Below are positions 1-12,470 of a stretch of 64,000 nt of DNA, in pieces. The notes beneath the pieces were generated by a model that saw only the letters and a list, made by a program, of their open reading frames with translations, did no database searches and was not told the origin of the DNA. Positions within the stretch are counted from its first letter, which is position 1, and the number at the start of each line of letters is the position of its first letter. The position numbers and the translations under genes are program-made. Origin of the DNA: Sambucus nigra (lineage: Eukaryota > Streptophyta > Magnoliopsida > Dipsacales > Adoxaceae); NCBI GenBank assembly GCA_949130495.1, contig OX422221.1:482209159-482273158 (forward strand), read 5' to 3'.

Positions 1-1799
1 TTTTTAAACAACAATTGATTATAATAGATTTCAATTAAGAACAATTAATTTTGAAGCAAAACATTTAGGAGAAACATTCCTGTACCTTTTTAGAGTAGTA
101 ACACTAGTGAAATAAATGAAGTGAATTTTTAAGAGGAGATTTGCCAATATAACGTCTAGAAGCCATTCTAATCCACAAGGTTTGGATATTATCATCAAGA
201 GGTAATGTAGAATTGAGGGCCCTCCATATCAAAACATACATTTTAATTGGAATGTAATTATTCTAAATAAATTTATGGTTAAGTGAAGTAGAGGAAGCAT
301 ACCTAACTATCTCAAGTGCATATCTAAAGAAGAAAAACATGTAATTGTCACTTTCCAAATTTAGGTATCCTTTAGTTTCAAAGAAATACTAACAAAATAT
401 CTCATTGGATTCTTGCATACATATCCATTAAGGAGAACCGTATTTGATTTTCATGAAGTCAAACTACAGAGAATCATTAGAATACCAGTTCCACCAAAGT
501 CTAGGAAAAAAAGCTATAGAAATATTGAATACATTATGTATTCCCAGTCGTCCTTCATCTTATCCTAAGCTATACAATGATGTATCCAATGGTCATTATC
601 ATTACCACCCTAAAAACAATTATTATACATCTTATGTATATGATTAATCACATCCTTAAGAGTCTTTAAAATGGCCCATATATGCAAAGGCATATAGGAT
701 AGAGCATGTTTTATTAAAATGATCTTACCGCCTAAAGATATCAACATATTCTTCTAACCATATAACCTGATATTTTGAATAAGAGAAGATAAATGAGAAA
801 TTTTCATTCTACCTTCAAACATGGGGCATCTCAAATAAGTAATAGGTTGAGTTTTGTAGTTAAGGCCAAGAGATGATGCACTAGAGTTCCTTCTGCTTCT
901 ACAGATATGGATGAACAAGCAGTAAACAAATATTTAGAAAATTTTATTCTCCGACTGGAGTAATGATGATAAGATTATCAGTTCTCTTCTTACCTCCTTT
1001 AGAGAATATAATGATTTCATTTGCATAACTCAGATTAAAAGTGATAGGACTTACAGTAGGTAGAAAAAAATATTTGATCTTGCCTTCATTCATTTTAGAA
1101 TCTAAGTCGATACAAATAATTTCATCAAATATGACAAATGAAGATAGATAAATAGGATCCCACTGGCTTAATCCCCTCGTAGCTTTGAAAAGACCCTAAT
1201 CTTTCCCACTGATAAGAAATAAAAAACGAATTATTATATACACATATCCATAAAATATCAATCAATGTTTTTCTAAAACAAAATTCTCTTAATACTTTCA
1301 ATGATAAAATCCAGTCCACTCTATCATAAGCCTTGGATAAATCAAGATTTAAAATAATATTACAACTATGAGACTTCTTCCATATGTCATGAGACATCTC
1401 TTGAGCCAACAAGATCTTATCGAAAATACTTTTATTTTTCTTTGATAAGAAGATATAATATTAGACAATAACTTAGACATATGATAGTAAGGATTTTATA
1501 AATGACTTTGTTGTTAAAATTACATAGGTGTATGTGTCTTCAATTTGAACAATGACTAAGATGGAAATTTTTTGGGATTAGAGTAATAATGATATTAGTC
1601 CAACTTTTAGAAAGCTCCCCCCAAGAAAAAAATGGACAACCTGAATAAAATAACCTTTGACGAGGTTCCAAATTTTGATGTAAAAATATCCTCCAAATCC
1701 ATCAAGACCTAGGGCATTGCCCTCCTTATTAGCGTTAATACGATAAAAAAATTTCACCTTCTTATGGAATAGCATAACACGTAAAACTATTAGCCTCAT
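1..1799 (-). pseudogene. L1-like LINE ORF2 remnant, reverse transcriptase to C-terminus
   Basis: Decayed reverse transcriptase and C-terminal region of a plant non-LTR retrotransposon, read on the minus strand. Conceptual translation, with frame changes and stops, shows in order: a GLDGFGGYFY-like block near 1680-1730 (family consensus APGPDG), an LSKAYDRVDW block near 1330 in the fragment 1125-1412, a YANE motif near 1013-1030 where the family has the catalytic YADD, a GRMKISHLSSL block near 800, and an IWRALNSTLPLDDN stretch near 200-240 typical of the zinc-finger region after the RT domain. No intact frame survives. The 5' half (endonuclease and linker) lies at 21941-22784; the two were separated by insertion of the Gypsy element at 1805. 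The 3' end lies beyond the window. Confidence 0.8.
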
Positions 1800-1804
1800 T
1801 TATA
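1800..1804. repeat. Target-site duplication TTATA (left copy)
   Basis: Five bases directly before the TG of the Gypsy 5' LTR. The same TTATA follows the terminal CA of the 3' LTR at 21936-21940. The match fixes both ends of the element and shows that the LINE was continuous before insertion. Confidence 0.93.
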
Positions 1805-3588
1805 TGTAACAACCATCGCTTTTGAGAACTTATTTTATATTAATTTACTGTGTGAAGTGATGGTATAAAATGTTGGAAAATGGAGTAAATATTAATTGAA
1901 CGAGTTGAAAGATAATATTTACTAGATTGTTGCATATTTACTGTATGTGTATGTAAATATCATCATGCTACGTTTTATAGTGTCATATGATTTAAATGCC
2001 ATTTATGGTTTAAATGAAACCGAAACTTGAAATGATTTATAAAATTACCGGATGTCAATTTAGAGGGCGTAGTTAGTCTCGAAATGTGCGAGATAGTCGA
2101 AATAAGTGCCATATTGTATTTTTATGTTTCGGGCACTTATGACTAGTTTTAATAAAAATGTGTAGTTGTGAGTCATTTTAATGTGGTATTAACCATTTAA
2201 GTTGGGAATTTAGACTAAAGCCATGATTTAGTCTTACATTTCATTTTATTCTCTTAACTGTATTTACCAAACCTAGAGAGAAAGAGAGAAGAAGAGAATT
2301 TGTGGAGAAAAGAGGAGAAAAGAAAGAGAGAGATTGAAGATTTGGGATTGTTGCTACCATAAGGAAATCTGAGATTTGAACCTCAAGGCAAGTTTTCTTC
2401 CTTGCTAATATATGGTTTAAGATGAGTAAATTGTGTGATAGTTGTGTATGTGAATCATTGGAACAAAAATATATTTTATGGATTTTATGGTGTTTGAGCC
2501 CTAATCATAGTTCATGTTTATGATATTATGGATTATGGTAGTTGATAATCATGTAGGGTAGTTTTGGGTAGATTAATGTTGGTGAATGTGTGTAAAAAAA
2601 TGGAGAAGAATTTGGATTTGGGGAAAACTAGGGTTCATAACCCGTAGCCCCCTTCTTGGCAAAATCGCAGGGGCAAATCGATACGCCGTTCCTGCGAATC
2701 GATTCGCTTAGGGTCAGGTTACAGGTCTGGGAACACGAATCGATACGGGTCAAGGCCGAATCGATTCGCTCAAGGAAAAAACTAGGATTCTTCATCCAAA
2801 TCGATTCTCTTTTGTGTGAATCGATTCGGTGTATGGGGCGAATCGATTCGGCCAAAGGCGAATCGATTCGGAAATCATGCTATTTTGAGTTATTTTTCTA
2901 ACTCAATTTTCACCCTTTTTCTTTAGGCTTAGGACTTAGGAACCTTCTTGTATGAAGTAAACTTAGAGTCCTAGAGTCCTAAATGAGTTAGTTAACTACC
3001 CTACATTAGAAATGGATTAAATGAGGCTTATTCCGGGGGTGTACAAATTGATGTTAGGGTATTCTTTTCCTTTAGCTAATTATTATGAGACTAGGGGTTG
3101 TAAGGTCATATTGGGAGACTTTAGAAGCTTAATTGAGGTATGGTAGACTTGGTGGTTTATAGTGACACCATAAATTCTTGGAGTATGAATAAGAGGTTCA
3201 TTAATCATTGAAGTTATAATGATGGCATGTAATATGTATGGCTCCGGATACAATGTGATCCATCTATTAAAATGGAAATAAAAATGGTAAGTAATAATTT
3301 ACTTAAACACACCTCTCTAAATGCTATCATAAGGGAAGTTCGCACATGAGGTGAATTCCCCTGGCTAGTGAATGCAGGGTGAATATAGTCCTCGGCCATA
3401 TGACCTGTTATTATGTATGTTGTATTGATTGTGCGACCTGGAGGTAATTTTCGGTGTGGTTATGACTCACTCGCAGGTATATGGACACTTCCTGACGTTG
3501 TGTTAGGATCCCAGGTTGTCTTGGTTGATAGGACCTGGAAGATGATAGTCATTTAGGGGCGTGCACAGTGGGAAAACCCGGACGGGCG
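1805..3588 (+). repeat. 5' LTR of the Tekay element, first part
   Basis: Begins TGTAACAACC and matches the 3' LTR from 19309. It contains a GA-rich stretch (about 2273-2330) and the ATCGAT palindrome cluster. It is cut at 3588/3589 by the nested element; the last five bases, GGGCG, are one copy of that element's target duplication. The LTR resumes at 13619. Confidence 0.93.
2670..2875 (+). repeat. Cluster of GAATCGATTCG palindromes in the LTR
   Basis: Eight copies of an ATCGAT-centred motif in about 200 bp, most of them the perfect palindrome GAATCGATTCG with flanking G/C, irregularly spaced and separated by unrelated sequence. The 3' LTR carries the same cluster with fewer copies (20176-20340), so copy number has changed since insertion. 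It lies about 0.87-1.07 kb into the LTR. Open frames here on both strands follow from the stop-poor motif and are not genes. Confidence 0.9.
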
Positions 3589-4716
3589 TGTGACACCTCG
3601 CCCAATTAAATATAGGGTGATCAGTCCTCTACCAATTTAAAACTGGATATTAAGTTGGTTCATTCTCAGCATCACTGTCGAAAACTTTTTAACATATTAA
3701 TCACCTAATATAAAATTAAGCTAGGTGTCAAAACATTTCCAATTTTAATAAAACCAAGTAAATCCATTTATTTCCGTCTTAAAATATAAACCATTTATCA
3801 CACATAGGAATGTAATAAATACTGAACATGAATAAAGTAATGAAATAAATAAGACTGGATAAAACCTCCCAGTTCAAAACTCCAAACCATACAACAAACT
3901 GAATACAATATCTATGATGAAAGAACTAGAAGTGGGCGAAATATTCCCTAAACAAGAAGTCTAGATGAAACTGAATGGAAAGGATAGATGCATCTACTGC
4001 AAGGACCTACAACTTCCACAACAGCTGCAACACGTCAAGCAATCCAAATCTCTAAATCTGATACTCCTGTGGCTGAGTACCTGATATAATACATATATAT
4101 ATAGCAAAAGAGAGAAGAGATAGAAGAAACGGGTCAGAGCCCGATGTCTAAAAATGATTTAGCAAGTATTTAAAACTGGTTCTTAAAACAAGTCTTATAC
4201 GCATGTTAGTTATCGAACTCTTACATGAGTTTCTCACCTCTCGTCTATTGTGCACACCGAATGTACATCTAATCTCCCCCTAGTTATACCTCCCAGTCTA
4301 ACTAGTCAGAAAACATACTAATACTAACTATGCTCACTAGTAGTATTCCCGTATCATCCATACAATACGCTATTCAGATAGTTTATCTCACACACTAAGT
4401 TTCATTATTCATCGTTTGAATGGTTAATATTTTATTCACTAAGATTATTTTACTTCTCTTTTTCATTTTATCTACTAGTCTCACAAAGTAGAAAATTTAC
4501 CCAAGTACACTCATACATATATATAGTCTCATCATCCCTATATATATACACAAATCCTGCACACTTAGGTTAAGACTACTTGGTGCAATGTATTGATTAT
4601 TATTATTACCAAGTCTACTAATTTCACACAGTAGCAATATTCACAAGTCCATATATATATATACTAATCCTGCACCCCCGGCTAAGCCCCATTAGTTCAT
4701 ATCTCCAGAAAATCAT

Positions 4717-5025
4717 GCATCCCCGGGTTAGCACCCATTAATGCACCTATCAATAATAATTCAGCACCCCCGGGTTATCACCCATTAGTGTGCCTAACAA
4801 TAGAATATTGCATCCCCGGGTTAGCACCCATTAATGCACCTATCAATAATAATTCAGCACCGTCGGGTTATCACCCATTAGTGCACCTAATAATAGAATA
4901 TTGCATCCCCGGGTTAGCACCCATTAATGCACCTATCAATAGAGTTTATGTACCCCCGAGTTATCACTCATAAGTGCTCTTAACTATAAGGTTCTTGCAC
5001 CCCCGGGTTATCACCCATTAGTACT
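4717..5025. repeat. 93-bp dimeric tandem repeat within the LTR
   Basis: Alternating 47- and 46-bp monomers, one with GCATCCCCGGGTTAGCACCC and the other with GCACCCCCGGGTTATCACCC. Type-A monomers start at 4717, 4810 and 4903, a strict 93-bp higher-order period. Degenerate monomers continue to about 5025. The other LTR carries the same array at about 11665-11975. The central CCCCGGG is a short palindrome. Confidence 0.9.
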
Positions 5026-5337
5026 CTTACAATAATATCACATAATAGGCATACACACATCCTATTATAAATTATAGGTATTTCACCAACCTACATATAT
5101 ACTCTTCATATGTATTTTAATCTCATCTCTACGTATAGTATAAATATTTAGATTACTATCGCTCTCGTAATCTCCAAGGTATACTCTCTCTCTATACCGA
5201 AATAATTAAAGTATTAATTCTCACATACTTTCCCGAAATTCCATCTTATTTAAATTTACTATTTGGCAGCTTTTCTCACTCCAATAAATCGACAAACTCA
5301 AAACTAGACTTTGATAAAAATCCTCAAAATTCCCTCT

Positions 5338-5512
5338 GTCGCTCGAAACAGAAGGGTTGTCGTTTGAACGACTTCCACATGTCGTTCGAGCGGCTTTGCG
5401 TGAGATGCCATCTCGCTCGAACGATTTCGTGCGAGATATCCAAATCATTTGAACCACTTCGAGTGAGACCTCCATCTCATTTGAACCACTGCGCGCGAGA
5501 TCGCGCGATATT
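5338..5512. repeat. Cluster of TTCGAA-type inverted motifs in the nested LTR
   Basis: Short CG-rich inverted motifs such as GTCGTTTGAACGAC, GTCGTTCGAG and CTCGCTCGAACG, alternating with GAGAT-ended half-sites and ending in GCGCGAGATCGCGCG. In element orientation the cluster lies about 1.17-1.34 kb into the LTR. The right LTR has the matching cluster at about 12290-12470. Confidence 0.8.
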
Positions 5513-6678
5513 GCACTGTTCGTCTTCCTCACCAAACTTCAGCATTTTTCCACTATTTATGAACCTATAAACCTCTAAGATTCAACACCCAACGTTTCAT
5601 CATCAATACCCATCATCCCTAACAGGTTATAAATCATTCCTAACATCCTAGGATCCTTAATTCGTCATAAATCATCACAATTATATAATATCCCCAAATC
5701 AATTCATATGAACTCTAGTTTCCAAATTTCCAATAAAAGAACCTAATCAACCCAGATTCGTTCATCAAAATATAATCAAATTACGTGATTAATCCTCTAC
5801 ATACATGAAGGAATTCCAACCACTAATTAAACTAATCCTTAATCATAATTTAAGTCTCCAATTTTCACCCAATTAACATATAAAGCATGATTAAATCCAC
5901 CTATACTAACATGAGCATGATTGTTGCTAAAAAAAAGAAAGTAATAAACACTTGCCTCGAATATGATGGTCTGATTCGTTATTGATGTTGGTATATACGC
6001 GTTCCTCTCTTCGCGATCTATGCGTTGGTGGTCACGGTTGTGCAAGGTGATGCCAAATGAGTATTCTCTCTTGAAATTTGGTTTTTCCTCACACCTTCCA
6101 TGGACGTTCTAACTTCCTGTCACTTCTTAACCCTAATGGACTTTCCTTAGCTGATATAATAAATCCCAATTTTCGTCCATTTAATTATCCCAAAAATCCA
6201 AATTACAAAACTACCCCTACGGGGTGCCGGTTTGGCCTAAAATCTTCCGGAGTCCAAATAAAATACTCGGGTAGTGTTTTCTGACTATCTCAGCGCTCCC
6301 GGACTCAACGGCACACTCGAAATGACCATACGAGTTATCAAAAATAAATTCTCTTTTTGTTCTATTCAATTAGTCCCGACACGACTCACACGCGTGACAG
6401 ACTTAAATTACTAAACTGTCGTATTTCTCATTTCCAACAATTTATCAAATATCATAATTCCATATTACATATCATAGAGTAATATTCAATAATTCTTAAC
6501 AATAAGTATTAACCCTTGGCTCGCTAGTTAATAATTATTTTAATCCGTATGAATAACAAATTAATTTCTCACATCTTAATTTAATTAATCCAACAACAAT
6601 AAATAAATCGCATATTTATTCCAACAATAATAATTAATCACAGAATTATTTAAATCGTCAAAAATACGGGGTGTTACA

Positions 6679-6692
6679 TACTTCCCCCCTTA
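6679..6692 (-). other. Polypurine tract of the nested element
   Basis: CTTCCCCCCTTA on the plus strand, hence a purine run on the element strand directly before its 3' LTR. This is the expected position for the primer of plus-strand DNA synthesis. Confidence 0.8.
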
Positions 6693-9600
6693 CAACAGAA
6701 TTTCGTCCCGAAATTCGGAAAAATATACCAGCTACAGACAATGCTGTAAAAATATTGCGCATCGCATCCCGGCGCTCACAAATAAGCTACTCCGTACCAC
6801 CCATATAGTACGCTATCGAATACCCTTAATAATGAACACTACATATGTGTTTTCTTTAAACTCTAGGATACCCTGTCATATAGGCTCTTGCCCAAGCCTT
6901 TCAACTTAAGTTTTACTACTTTAACTTTATTTTAGATATTCACTATCTAGCCTTCTGCTATTTGCACCTTAGTAGATTTATCCTCTTTTTATATACATAC
7001 GACTTCGTCTCGTGTCGTTCATACAAGTAAATGGGTTGTGCAATATATATTTCACACACAATATATACGATAATATCGATTCTTCTCCGACTTTTGTGAT
7101 CATAACTGGTCTCCCACCTTTAACTATCAAGTAAGACAACAACAAAGTTTACCGTGCCATACTTCTACTGGCACTCTGCCTGAATGTGAATTTATAGGAG
7201 TTATTTGGACACAAACTCCACTAGTGGAAGGTACTACTCTCGTCCTCCCCTAAGATCTCAAGGTCCACATAAAATTTTCTCTCCCGCATCTGATTAGACC
7301 GCTTATCCTGCGCATCCCTCTGTGGGTATTAGGTCGTACTTAATCGCATCTTAGTACCTATAATCTCACCATCTCAGCTACATGAGAAGATCCTTGGGGA
7401 TACTCTTCCATTTTCTAGTGGAAGAAGTCCCTACTAGTTTCGAATTTCTCACCATTTTCCAATCCGTTAGGTGACCCACTACAAGACCATCCTTGCAATA
7501 TTAACCTACATCGTAAGCCATCACCACTGTTGTTTGTATTCTGAAAAATTTCATACTCTCTTGAATTTACTTCTAATCGTGATACATTTGACTTTGTCGT
7601 ATCGTGTGACACAAGTCTTTTTTCCCGCTTAAATATTTCAGTTTATTTTGAAACGTAAGTCTCTGACAAAACTTCGTTAATAAGCTTCGGCTTGCCCGAC
7701 TACATGTTATCAAATTCACATGCTAATCATAATCCACTATCTGATTCAATCATCCAGGGTGCCCATACACCCTATGCCTTGCGCATCATTATACAAAAGA
7801 CATAAAATATTCTTACCTCAATTCTTGCACACTCGGTATGCTAATGTGGTAGGATTGCACTCAACCACCCCACTACTCATGACTTAAACCATCCTTCAAT
7901 GGCATCATTCATCTATTCCGAAAAATACTAAGTCTAGGCTACTCTATTGGCCTTAAGTTATAAAAGAATTATCAACTCTCAAATATATTCTCCTATAGGT
8001 ACAATAACCAACATACAAAACTTATGTACTATCGACCAAACTTCCCTCAACTCCCAGTGTTAGCTAGTTTCATGCGTGGGATGTCTCGCAAAGTGAAATC
8101 CTAACAAGGAACCCCCCCGATACACTACTATCTAACCTAGCCGGTTGTTGAGGTCCGTAAGGCCTTCAGTACCTACTATGTACTTTCCCACAATCTACGT
8201 ATTGTGATATAAAATTTTACTCATCCACTCTCATGTCCCTAAAAATGTAACATAAAGCATGGCGCCCTCACTATCCCAAGTACTTGGCGCTATAGATATA
8301 TAACGAGCTATATTTCGTTGCTCGATAAGAACACAATGTATTCTAAGTCTTAACAAACAAATAAATCCCTATGCTCAGGAATTGCATATAGTTAGACACT
8401 ATACTCGCTGAGGTCTATAATACCATAAAAGTTTCATATATACTCATATCTGGGCCCAACCCTATTTCAGGTGGCGCCGCACAAAATAAGGATCACTCCT
8501 CTCGGAGTATCCGACACAACAATCATATCAATATATGTATATTATCTTTTAACCATACGGTAATTAATCACTACACATTACCATAATAAACTCTACTAAA
8601 GCAGACTCAATGCAGTAGTAAATTATAACAACAAAACACATTCTTAGGGCCCACTCGGTTCACTCATGGGAAATCATCAAAATGCCCTGCTAACAACGAG
8701 AAATACGTTTGTAACAAGACTGTTAAAACTAACGTTCCCACTAAACTTGAACCGCACGCGAAGTTTTGGGTTTCCAATTTACATAAAAGTTGTGGCACAC
8801 CTATGTCACTAGAATATATCCTTTACTCATAAGGAAGAAGAAAAACCTCACCAGTCTTGCCAAATCATAGGGTCTCAGCACGTGGCTGCCATCACGACCC
8901 ATGAACAAATGCAATCGTCATACATCCTAGGATTTCATCCTAGAGTTGTCATCTTTCATCATGGACAATTTATTCCATCATGTGGATTTCACGCCCATTA
9001 TTAAAACGTTGGCCCAAACTCTCTAGGCCTCAATTATAGCTTTATTAAACTCCCATTTACATCTCGGGTCCCGTAGACCCTGACATCCGGTATGCTACTA
9101 TTAACGAGGACTCTACTGGTCCAGACTGAACCCATCATTCTCGGGTTATAAATTTCTTGGGCCTAATTCTCTTGACCCCAAATTCTTTCGCTGGAAATCT
9201 CGCTCCTCCAGGCGTTATGCCTAACTGGCACTGTTTACCATTTCTAATCTTTTCGGCCTCACTTCTCAATTGTGAACACATTCAACACTTGTAGTTCTAC
9301 TTCCTTCACATGAGGAAAACTTCACAAACCATTTCCTCGGCACTGGTCCCACTGACCAATTTTGGGAATGTCCTTCTCTCAGACCAATAGTCTCAACTCA
9401 CTATTATTCTTCCATTGTCCCTTTGGCTACGCTAGATATTCGAAACTATGGTTGGCCTCTACAGCCTGATTGACTTCATCATCCTCTTGAAGTTAATCAT
9501 ATAAAATCATCTAACCGAGTTTCCCTATTGGGTATACTCTCATGTGGGGTTTCTCTAACACCTTTAAATTCAGTTTCTCCTCTTCAGCAGGTTCATTAAC

Positions 9601-10532
9601 CCTCTTTACTCCCTTCTCTTAGAAGGACTGCAATTGCTAGCAACCGTATAACTTTGATGACATCAACTTAGTCATCCTAGATGGATTTATCATCCATACT
9701 AGTATTCTACTCACGGGTCCTTTATCAACTATAAACCCTTTGGATAATTTATACCCCTCTGCCAGGTACGAAGTTCATTATGCAATTCAACCTCTCTATC
9801 ATGATCGGTTTCTATCTTACCCATCGTTTTAAACATCAAAATTCCACTCGTATTTTGGTACCACATCGAATGGAAGACTTCACAGTCAAATCACACTCAA
9901 ATTTCTCTCTAAATTTCAAACACACTACTTCATATATGATGATTGCCTCTAATCACTACACCATGCTCCTAAGAGCTATAACTTTTATCTCCAAATTTAA
10001 TTATGAGTGCCGTCACGCCCCACTCTACACAATTACCTTCGAATTTTCTACCTCCGCTGGTCTGTTACACTTTCTCATTATCTTTTCCGCATCTTCACCG
10101 ATGGGTTTTCAAAGGATTTCCTCTGATTTCCCTTTTATCTACTATGCTAGGTGGCCCTAAATTCACTCCACCATTATCTATGACCGTGTCCTGGGAACCC
10201 ACAGTTCCCGAGTGACAATTTTACTATCTTTTACTTAAGTAATTCTCATTGTGATTTTTGTCCCGATCACTCTTCCCCGATTACTCTATGTCTTATGTTG
10301 AGCCTATTCTCCCGCAGTTCTTCTTACGGCCCTCGCTGGTCGTTCTAAAATGTTCGGTGTTCGAATCACAATGAATTTCCTACAATGAGTCACATCCATT
10401 ATAATTCGTAGCAGGAGAACGTAAGTCGCATACGCAAGGAAACCCAATAATCTTATCATAAGGCTCTACATCAAAGAACGATATGCTGAAACGTAATAAG
10501 CCGCACAGATTCTAAGGACACTAGAACCTGAT

Positions 10533-10544
10533 GCTCTGATACCA
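10533..10544 (-). other. Primer binding site of the nested element (initiator Met tRNA type)
   Basis: On the element strand this reads TGGTATCAGAGC, the sequence complementary to the 3' end of plant initiator methionine tRNA, two bases inside the 5' LTR boundary at 10547. It sets the minus-strand orientation of the element. Confidence 0.9.
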
Positions 10545-11664
10545 CCTGTGACACTCCACCCAATTAAATATAGGGTAATCAGTCCTCTACCAATATAAAA
10601 CAGGATGTTCAATTGGTTCATTCTCAGTATCACTGTCAAAAACTTTTTAACATATTAATCACCTAATATAAAATTAAGCTACGTGTCAAAACATTTCCCA
10701 TTTTAATAAAACCAAGTAAATCCATTTCTTTCCATCATAAAATATAAACCATTCACCACACATAGGAATGTAATAAATACTGAACATGAATCAAGTACTG
10801 AAATAAATAAGACTGGATAAAACCTCCCAGTTCAAAACTCCAAACCATACAATAAACTGAATACAATATCTCTGATGAAAGAACTAGAAGTGGGCGACAT
10901 ATGCCCTAAATAAAAAGTCTAGATGAAACTGAATGGAAAGGATAGATGCGTCTACTGTAAGGACCTATAGCTTTCACAACAGCTGCAGCACATCAAGGAA
11001 TCCAAATCTCTAAATCTGATACTCCTGTGGCTGAGTACCTGATATAATACATATATATATCAAAAGAGAGAAGAGATAGAAGAAACGGGTCAGAGCCCGA
11101 TGTGTAAAAATGATTTAACAAGTATTTAAAACTGGCTCTTAAAACAAGTCTTATACACATGTTAGTTATCGAACTCTCACATGAGTTTCTCACCTCTCGT
11201 CTATTGTGCACGCCTAATGTACATCTAATCTCCCCTAGTTATACCTCCTAGTCTAACTAGTCATAAAACATACTAATACTAACTATGCTCACTAGTAGTA
11301 TTCCCGTATCGCCCATACAATACGCTATTCAGATAGTTTATCTCACATACTAAGTTTCATTATTCATCGTTTGAATGGTTAATATTTTATTCACTAAGAT
11401 TATTTTACTTCTCTTTTTCATTTTATCTACTAGTCTCACAAAGTAGAAAATTTACCCAAGTAGACTCATACATATATATAGTCTCATCATCCCTATATAT
11501 ATACACAAATCCTGCACACTTAGATTAAGACCACTTGGTGCAATGTACTGATTATTATTATTACCAAGTCTACTAATTTCACACAGTAGCAATATTCACA
11601 AGCCCATATATATATATACTAATCCTGCACCCCCAGCTAAGCCCCATTAGTGCATATCTCCAGA

Positions 11665-11975
11665 AAATCATGCATCCCCGAGTTAGCACCCATTAATGCA
11701 CCTATTAATAATAATTCAGCACCCCCGGGTTATCACCCATTAGTGCGTCTAACAATAGAATATTGCATCCCCGGGTTAGCACCCATTAATGCACCTATCA
11801 ATAATAATTCATCACCCCCGGGTTATCACCCATTAGTGCGCCTAACGATAGAATATTGCATCCTCGGGTTAGCACCCATTAATGCACCTATCAATAGAGT
11901 TTTTGCACCCCCAAGTTATCAGTCATTAGTGCCCTTAACTATTGGGTTCTTGCACCCCCGGGTTATCACCCATTA
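11665..11975. repeat. 93-bp dimeric tandem repeat, second LTR copy
   Basis: Counterpart of the array at 4717-5025 with the same alternation of TTAGCACCC and TTATCACCC monomers. An apparent 108-codon frame across it exists only because two 46-47-bp monomers sum to a multiple of three. Confidence 0.9.
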
Positions 11976-12289
11976 GTACTCTTACAATAATATCATATAA
12001 TAGGCATACACACATCTTATTGTAAATTACAGGTATTTCACCAACCTACATATATACTCCTCATACGTATTTTAATCTCATCTCTACGTATAGTATAAAT
12101 ATTTAGATTACTATCGCTCTCATAATCTCGAAGGTATACTCTCTCTCTATACCGAAATAATTAAAGTATTTATTCTCACATACTTTCCCGAAATTCCATC
12201 TTATTTAAATTTACTATTTGGCAGCTTCTCTCACTCCAATAAACCGGCAAACTCAAAACTAGACTTTGAGAAAAATCCTCAAAATTCCC

Positions 12290-12470
12290 TCTGTCGCTCG
12301 AACAAGAAGGGTTGTAGTTTGAATGACTTCCACGTGTCATTCGAGAGGCTTCGCGTGAGATTCAGTCTCGGTCGAACGACTTCGTGCGAGATCTCCATCT
12401 CGTTTGAACCACTTCGAGCGAGATCTCCATCTCGTTTGAACCACTTCACGCGAGATCGCGCGATATTGCA
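12290..12470. repeat. TTCGAA-type inverted-motif cluster, second LTR copy
   Basis: Matches 5338-5512, with repeated GAGATCTCCATCTCGTTTGAACC units and the terminal GCGAGATCGCGCG. Individual motifs differ by single bases from the other LTR, often at CG dinucleotides. Confidence 0.8.

Larger units (their letters stand above)
3589..6678 (-). repeat. 3' LTR of the nested element
   Basis: Left copy in the window. In element orientation it begins TGTAACACCCCG at 6678. In the first 290 bp at the left end I count about 20 differences from the right LTR (about 7%); other stretches look closer. It contains a 93-bp dimeric tandem repeat and a TTCGAA-type palindrome cluster. Confidence 0.92.
6679..10546 (-). 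pseudogene. Degenerate internal region of the nested element
   Basis: This 3.87-kb interior, about 1 kb shorter than that of its relatives in the window, has no frame longer than short spurious ones. Minus-strand translation gives faint traces: a QEPI..GILEFKE stretch followed by ERRDAMRNIF around 6720-6900, resembling the chromodomain end of Tekay integrases, and an Arg/Ala-rich stretch near 10310 resembling a gag start. The protease DTG, RT FIDD and zinc-knuckle motifs were not found by eye. Open frames on the plus strand (for example 9780-10160) look spurious. A profile search of the six-frame translation would settle whether a diverged pol remains. Confidence 0.6.

Noticed and set aside
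2628..2901. Overlapping frames on both strands of the ATCGAT cluster
   Set aside because: GAATCGATTCG lacks stop codons in most frames, and the frames change with motif number between the two LTRs.
9780..10215. 126- and 70-codon plus-strand frames in the nested element
   Set aside because: They run opposite to the element, overlap each other in different frames and contain no recognisable motif.
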